Notes under the pieces: generated by a model
Told to the model about the DNA's origin: nothing
The model's database searches: none
What the model saw: only the letters and a program-made list of their open reading frames with translations
Program-made: the position numbers and the translations under genes
Source of the DNA: Bacteroidota bacterium
GTDB taxonomy: Bacteria > Bacteroidota > Ignavibacteria > Tepidaquicellales > Tepidaquicellaceae
Assembly (NCBI GenBank): GCA_023429265.1
Contig: JAEYVS010000003.1
Coordinates: 1 to 20,088 of the forward strand
Direction of reading: 5' to 3'
DNA length: 20,088 bases
Shown: positions 16,160 through 20,088 of the stretch, one piece after another
Layout: the number at the start of each line of letters is the position of its first letter
Position numbering within the stretch: position 1 is the first letter of the stretch

Positions 16160-16930
16160 TTACAGATTTATTTTTACGAATACATTCATTTTTAGCTGGA
16201 CGCCATAATTATTTGAGCGGCTTTTTGTGCTTTCGGGGGAATCCTGTTCGTAGCTGAAACTATTAAAAACCTGGTTCACGAATCTAAAATCGGACTCATT
16301 CATTTCGAACTGGTAGTACGGTTTTAGTGCAATTTCAAACTCCTCACCCCAGGGCGAATAACTAAACTGAAGGTAAGGTGTAATTGCAAACAGAGGATTG
16401 TCACCATCAAGAGTCGCTCGCTCCTTTGCATTTTCATATCCGGGCTTTGCTTCGACTGTGGTATCATATAGTCTCCAGAGAACTTTTGTACTGCCCAGCT
16501 CAAAGTGTGATCCGGCAACCAGCTTAAAGCCTTTTTCCCAGAGGAGATACTTTCCAACTCCCAGTCCAATGGTAGAAATATTGGTCCGCAGGTCAAACTG
16601 ATGGAGGTTAGGGTTATTCACCAGATACCCTTCCGCATAACCATTGCTTTCTCTTTGAGTAAAGCCCACTTCTACCAAAAAGCTTTGAGCAATAATAAGT
16701 CCACCGCCAACAGTGAATCCGTGCATCCAGTCAATGTTATCCAGTTTTCTAACCTGGTCGGGACGGTTTTCATTGTAGCGATCTATGACAAAATTCAGTC
16801 CATCCATATCAGGCTTACTGAAATTATATCCGCCGGAATAGTACATATAATTGCGTTCCTGTCCGTTTGCATTACCAAAACAAGCGAGAGCAAACAGAAA
16901 AAGCAAAATATTTCTTAAGAGTACCTTCAT
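16160..16930 (-). CDS. Probable outer-membrane beta-barrel protein, unknown function
   Basis: A 256-residue exported protein that I cannot name. From the ATG at 16930 it begins MKVLLRNILLFLFALACFGN and has a signal peptide ending near NANGQ. The mature part is made of amphipathic strands with alternating hydrophobic residues (FTVGGGLIIAQSFLVEVGF, ISTIGLGVGKYLLW, PYLQFSYSPWG, a final YGVQLKMNVFVKINL), the pattern of small outer-membrane barrels. A longer reading frame begins at 17041, but the 16930 ATG overlaps the upstream stop as TAATG and gives a proper signal peptide, so it is chosen. It is the last gene of the uvrA-DUF6132 unit. There is no T9SS tail. No intrinsic terminator is visible before sodA. 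Confidence 0.75.
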   Translation of the reverse strand: MKVLLRNILLFLFALACFGNANGQERNYMYYSGGYNFSKPDMDGLNFVIDRYNENRPDQVRKLDNIDWMHGFTVGGGLIIAQSFLVEVGFTQRESNGYAEGYLVNNPNLHQFDLRTNISTIGLGVGKYLLWEKGFKLVAGSHFELGSTKVLWRLYDTTVEAKPGYENAKERATLDGDNPLFAITPYLQFSYSPWGEEFEIALKPYYQFEMNESDFRFVNQVFNSFSYEQDSPESTKSRSNNYGVQLKMNVFVKINL

Positions 16931-17127
16931 TAAGATTTTGTGTATGACTGAACAATTCCGCCTAACGCAAAACCCATTATGGCTCCATATCCGGTCATCA
17001 TATAGGCATTTGACTGGATCATACAGGTACCATTCGAGCACCCGATAAAATTCCAGTAGGCAAATCCGCCAATGATGCCAAGGACAACCCCAAGAATAAG
17101 AAACTTCTTCTTTTTTAAGAATTCCAT
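16930..17127 (-). CDS. DUF6132 family small membrane protein
   Basis: A 65-residue protein with a lysine-rich start, a first membrane helix (about 9-28), the motif IGCSNGTCMIQSNAYMMTGYG and a second hydrophobic segment. The GCS-GTC-I-SN-Y---YG pattern with two cysteines four residues apart is that of DUF6132 proteins, which are common in Bacteroidota and often accompany rhodanese-like genes; no rhodanese is present here. Function is unknown; the cysteine pair could bind metal or react with sulfur. Both ends overlap neighbours as TAATG: its start with the uvrA stop, its stop with the start of the next gene. It is therefore the middle gene of a three-gene operon. Confidence 0.82.
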   Translation of the reverse strand: MEFLKKKKFLILGVVLGIIGGFAYWNFIGCSNGTCMIQSNAYMMTGYGAIMGFALGGIVQSYTKS

Positions 17128-20036
17128 TATTTCAAATATTTTTTTAAATATTTAGCAGTAAATGATTTACTCGATTTAGCTACAGCTTCAGGTGTTCCTT
17201 CTGCTACGATTTCACCGCCTGCATCCCCGCTGTCAGGTCCCAGATCGATTACATAATCCGCGCATTTTATTACATCGAGATTGTGTTCGATGACAAGAAC
17301 GGAATTTCCTTTTTTGATCAACTGGTCAAAACATTTTAACAATTTTGAAACATCATTAAAATGCAATCCCGTGGTAGGTTCATCAAAAATAAACAGCGTA
17401 TTATCTCCTCTTTCCTGGAAAGTGAGATGGTAAGCAAGCTTAACACGCTGAGATTCTCCGCCGGAGAGAGTCGATCCCGACTGCCCCAGCCTGATGTACC
17501 CCAGGCCAACGTCTTCCAGTACTTTCAGTTTCGCGGAAATCTTCGGATAGGGCTTAAAGAACTTAATTGCCTCTACCACCGTCATATCAAGGACTTCGCT
17601 GATATTTTTCAGGCTTCCTTCCCCACTTTTGAGGGTGATATCGAGCACATCTATCTTGTATCTTTTTCCTCGGCATACCTCGCATTCAAGCAGGATATCA
17701 GCCATAAACTGCATTTCAATTTTGACTATACCTGTTCCTTCACACGTCTCACATCTACCACCGGGTACATTGAATGAAAAATAACCGGGGGTGAGGTTTT
17801 TCCTTTTTGCTACCGGTGTGGATGCAAACGCGTCCCTGATAACATCGAAAGCTTTAATATACGTCACAGGATTACTACGGAGTGTCCTGCCAATTGGAGT
17901 CTGGTCGACAATTTCCACGGCATCAATGTTCTTATGCCCGATGATCTCATCAAACTTTCCTATTTTATCGGAATACGAGCCTTCGAGCTTTTTCTTCAAT
18001 GCTCCATAAAGTATGTCATTCACAAAAGTAGATTTACCCGAACCGCTGACACCCGTTATACAGGCAAACATATTCAGCGGAATATTTACATCGATATCCT
18101 TTAGATTGTTTTCGCTCGCGCCTTTTATCGTAATGTATTGAGTATCTTTTGTTATCTTTCTTCTTTCAGCAGGTACTTTGATCTTTTCCTTTCCGCTAAG
18201 AAATTTACCCGTTAGAGAATTTTTGTCGGATAAAATTTCTTTGTATGTTCCCTGGAAAATCACCTCTCCACCGAGCTCTCCTGCAAGCGGTCCCATGTCG
18301 ATGATCCCATCAGCAGCTTCCATCATATCCGAGTCGTGCTCTACCACCAATACGGTATTCCCGAGGTCACGCAGAGATTTCATAATATTAATGAGCCTGT
18401 CATTATCGCGAGGATGAAGTCCAATGGAAGGTTCATCAAGCACATACACCGAACCTACCAGGGATGAACCGAGCGAAGTGGATAGATTTATCCTCTGTGA
18501 TTCTCCTCCCGAGAGAGAGTTAGAGAGCCTGTCTAATGTAAGATATGTCAAACCTACTTCATTCAGATATTTCAGGCGTGAAATGATCTCCTCAAAAATC
18601 CTGCCGGACACCTGTTTGTCATACGCATTGAGCTTTATATTCACAAAGAAATCGTAAGCCTCAGAGATCTTCATTTTTACAATGTCCGCGATGGTCTTAT
18701 CCGTAATCCTTATGTATAATGCCTCTTTTCTGAGCCTTGAACCGCCGCATTCATTGCAGGTAGTGTAAGCACGATATTTATTTAGCAGAACCCGATAATG
18801 AAGCTTGTAAGAAGCTTCCCTCTCCACCTTCTTAAAAAACTTATCAACCCCAATGAATCCTTTACCGCCTTTGAGAATAATCTTCATCTCATCTTCAGTA
18901 AATTTCCTGACAGGTTTATGAACATCAATATTCAGGTCATCAGCTGCTTCGATGAGTTCAGTCAAATGCTTTGAATGCTTTGGTGTCGTAAATGGCGCAA
19001 TTGCTCCCTGGAATAAGGATTTGCGCTTATCGGGGATCACGAGGTCATAATCTATGTCCATTGTCTTACCGAATCCCTGGCATTTTTCGCAGGCTCCGAA
19101 TGGATTTTTAAATGAGAACATGCGAGCCTCGGGCTCAAGGACTCGTATTCCGTCGCGCTCTAGATAGTGATTAAAATCAAAATCCTTAAATCCCTCATCA
19201 CTCAATATCCTTATAGATACGAACCCGTCGCTTTCTTTATAGGACATTTCAATCGAGTCATTAAGACGGGAAACACTTTCATCATCAGCAGGGTCAAAGC
19301 TGAGCCTATCGATTATCACCTTCAGCGGTTCATCCTGCTTTTGTTTTAAAATGCGGGCTATTGCTTCTGAATCTTCGTAGTCATTGAGGTCTAAAACTTC
19401 ATCCTCTATGAATATCCTGTAAAACCCTTTTGCCCTGAGACCTGTAATAACCGATTGGAGTATTGCTTTATCTGTAAAGTTCTGTCTGAAATAAATATAT
19501 AGTTTGATTGGTTTACCACCGGCAATGTCTGAGATTTCCTTTATTATCGTATCGGGGAGGTCTTTAGTTACCAGTTTACCCGATACAGGGGAATACGTCT
19601 TTCCTATCCGCGCAAAAAGGAGCCGGAGATAATCGTAGATTTCGGTAGTTGTGCCGACTGTAGAGCGGGGATTTCTTGTGCGTGTTTTCTGTTCGATAGC
19701 CATAGAAGGCGCAAGCCCGGACATAAAATCCACATCCGGCTTATTCATACGCTCAAGGAACTGACGGGCATAAGATGACAGGCTCTCAACATATCTCCTT
19801 TGACCTTCTGCATAGATAGTATCGAAGACAAGAGACGATTTACCGGATCCGCTTACTCCCGTTACGACGGTAAGCTTATGTTTCGGAATGTCTATGTCAA
19901 TGTTCTTAAGATTGTGCACTCTTGCGCCGCGGATAATTATGAATTTCCTGGCATCGGGAAGATCCGGATGCAAAGGCGCATTACTTTCCCCGTTTTTACT
20001 GACTTTTGGTTTATTTTTCCTGACGGCTTTTTCCAT
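17127..20036 (-). CDS. uvrA: Excinuclease ABC subunit UvrA, second copy (Bacteroidota type)
   Basis: A 969-residue UvrA, diverged from the other copy in this window. Both ABC modules are complete: Walker A at G60-S68 and G662-T670, signatures LSGGESQR twice, Walker B regions VLDEPSIGLH and IFDEPTTGLH. Zinc ligands are intact: C316/C319 with C427/C430, and C762/C765 with C785/C788. It has a ~30-residue lysine-rich N-terminal extension, and the stretch before the last Walker B (TFQERGDNTLFIFDEPTTG) is longer than in the other copy; this matches UvrA as I know it in Bacteroidota. The ATG at 20036 has no Shine-Dalgarno. The frame stays open to the right edge with no further start codon seen, so an earlier start outside the window cannot be excluded. 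The stop overlaps the next ATG (TAATG). Confidence 0.95.
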   Translation of the reverse strand: MEKAVRKNKPKVSKNGESNAPLHPDLPDARKFIIIRGARVHNLKNIDIDIPKHKLTVVTGVSGSGKSSLVFDTIYAEGQRRYVESLSSYARQFLERMNKPDVDFMSGLAPSMAIEQKTRTRNPRSTVGTTTEIYDYLRLLFARIGKTYSPVSGKLVTKDLPDTIIKEISDIAGGKPIKLYIYFRQNFTDKAILQSVITGLRAKGFYRIFIEDEVLDLNDYEDSEAIARILKQKQDEPLKVIIDRLSFDPADDESVSRLNDSIEMSYKESDGFVSIRILSDEGFKDFDFNHYLERDGIRVLEPEARMFSFKNPFGACEKCQGFGKTMDIDYDLVIPDKRKSLFQGAIAPFTTPKHSKHLTELIEAADDLNIDVHKPVRKFTEDEMKIILKGGKGFIGVDKFFKKVEREASYKLHYRVLLNKYRAYTTCNECGGSRLRKEALYIRITDKTIADIVKMKISEAYDFFVNIKLNAYDKQVSGRIFEEIISRLKYLNEVGLTYLTLDRLSNSLSGGESQRINLSTSLGSSLVGSVYVLDEPSIGLHPRDNDRLINIMKSLRDLGNTVLVVEHDSDMMEAADGIIDMGPLAGELGGEVIFQGTYKEILSDKNSLTGKFLSGKEKIKVPAERRKITKDTQYITIKGASENNLKDIDVNIPLNMFACITGVSGSGKSTFVNDILYGALKKKLEGSYSDKIGKFDEIIGHKNIDAVEIVDQTPIGRTLRSNPVTYIKAFDVIRDAFASTPVAKRKNLTPGYFSFNVPGGRCETCEGTGIVKIEMQFMADILLECEVCRGKRYKIDVLDITLKSGEGSLKNISEVLDMTVVEAIKFFKPYPKISAKLKVLEDVGLGYIRLGQSGSTLSGGESQRVKLAYHLTFQERGDNTLFIFDEPTTGLHFNDVSKLLKCFDQLIKKGNSVLVIEHNLDVIKCADYVIDLGPDSGDAGGEIVAEGTPEAVAKSSKSFTAKYLKKYLK

Positions 20037-20088
20037 TGAAGCAAAATCTATAAAATAGAATTTTAAAGAATTATAATCAGTTCTATAA

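Noticed and set aside
15416..16169. 13-base direct repeat (TTTTTACAGATTT) on both sides of sodA at 15416-15428 and 16157-16169, as a sign of insertion of a gene cassette
   Set aside because: A few 13-base AT-rich matches are expected by chance in 20 kb, one copy overlaps the end of a coding region, and there is no integrase or other mobility gene.
16931..17041. 37-residue N-terminal extension of the outer-membrane-like protein
   Set aside because: It would overlap most of the DUF6132 gene, gives no signal peptide at the N-terminus, and the 16930 ATG forms a TAATG junction.
17361..17777. 138-codon plus-strand frame opposite the second uvrA
   Set aside because: It lies fully inside a well-conserved uvrA region on the other strand and its product has no domain features; it is a shadow frame.

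Overview
The window looks like chromosomal DNA from the Bacteroidota/Chlorobiota/Ignavibacteriota group, most likely an Ignavibacteria-like bacterium. Four things point this way: a secreted hydrolase ends in a type IX secretion (Por) sorting domain with an NYPNPFNP motif; the cbb3 oxidase gene order includes a fused ccoNO and a one-heme CcoP; one of the two UvrA proteins has the features typical of Bacteroidota UvrA; and most starts lack a strong Shine-Dalgarno sequence in AT-rich leaders. The phylum is inferred from these features, not shown by a marker gene. I see no rRNA, tRNA, CRISPR array, insertion sequence or phage gene.

Region 1 (1-8144, plus strand) is a tightly packed cbb3-type cytochrome c oxidase operon: copper-loading P-type ATPase ccoI (5' end cut off by the window), ccoS, the fused catalytic and cytochrome subunits ccoNO, a small ccoQ-like gene, ccoP, the iron-sulfur assembly factor ccoG, ccoH/fixH, and a TauE/SafE-like membrane protein. 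Genes overlap or lie within about 15 bases of each other, so one transcript probably supplies the oxidase, its copper and its assembly factors. The set describes high-affinity oxygen respiration.

Region 2 (8149-12532) holds mixed small units. A minus-strand T9SS-exported alpha/beta hydrolase converges on the oxidase operon with a 4-base gap and has a sigma-54-like promoter upstream. Diverging from it is a secreted protein of unknown function, followed by a DUF5661 gene. A minus-strand GNAT acetyltransferase and a DUF4406 gene come next. A 383-base gap containing a perfect 20-bp AT-rich palindrome then leads to uvrA.

Region 3 (12533-20036) contains two full-length but clearly different uvrA genes facing each other, with a manganese-type superoxide dismutase and two small envelope genes between them. 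The first uvrA and sodA share a bidirectional hairpin terminator. The second uvrA, a DUF6132 membrane protein and an outer-membrane-like protein are chained by successive TAATG stop/start overlaps, which marks them as one operon.

Nothing here is an obvious new defence or mobile system. The most unusual points are the paired uvrA genes around sodA, the coupling of uvrA to two envelope genes, the sigma-54-like promoter of the exported hydrolase, and several unassigned inverted repeats.
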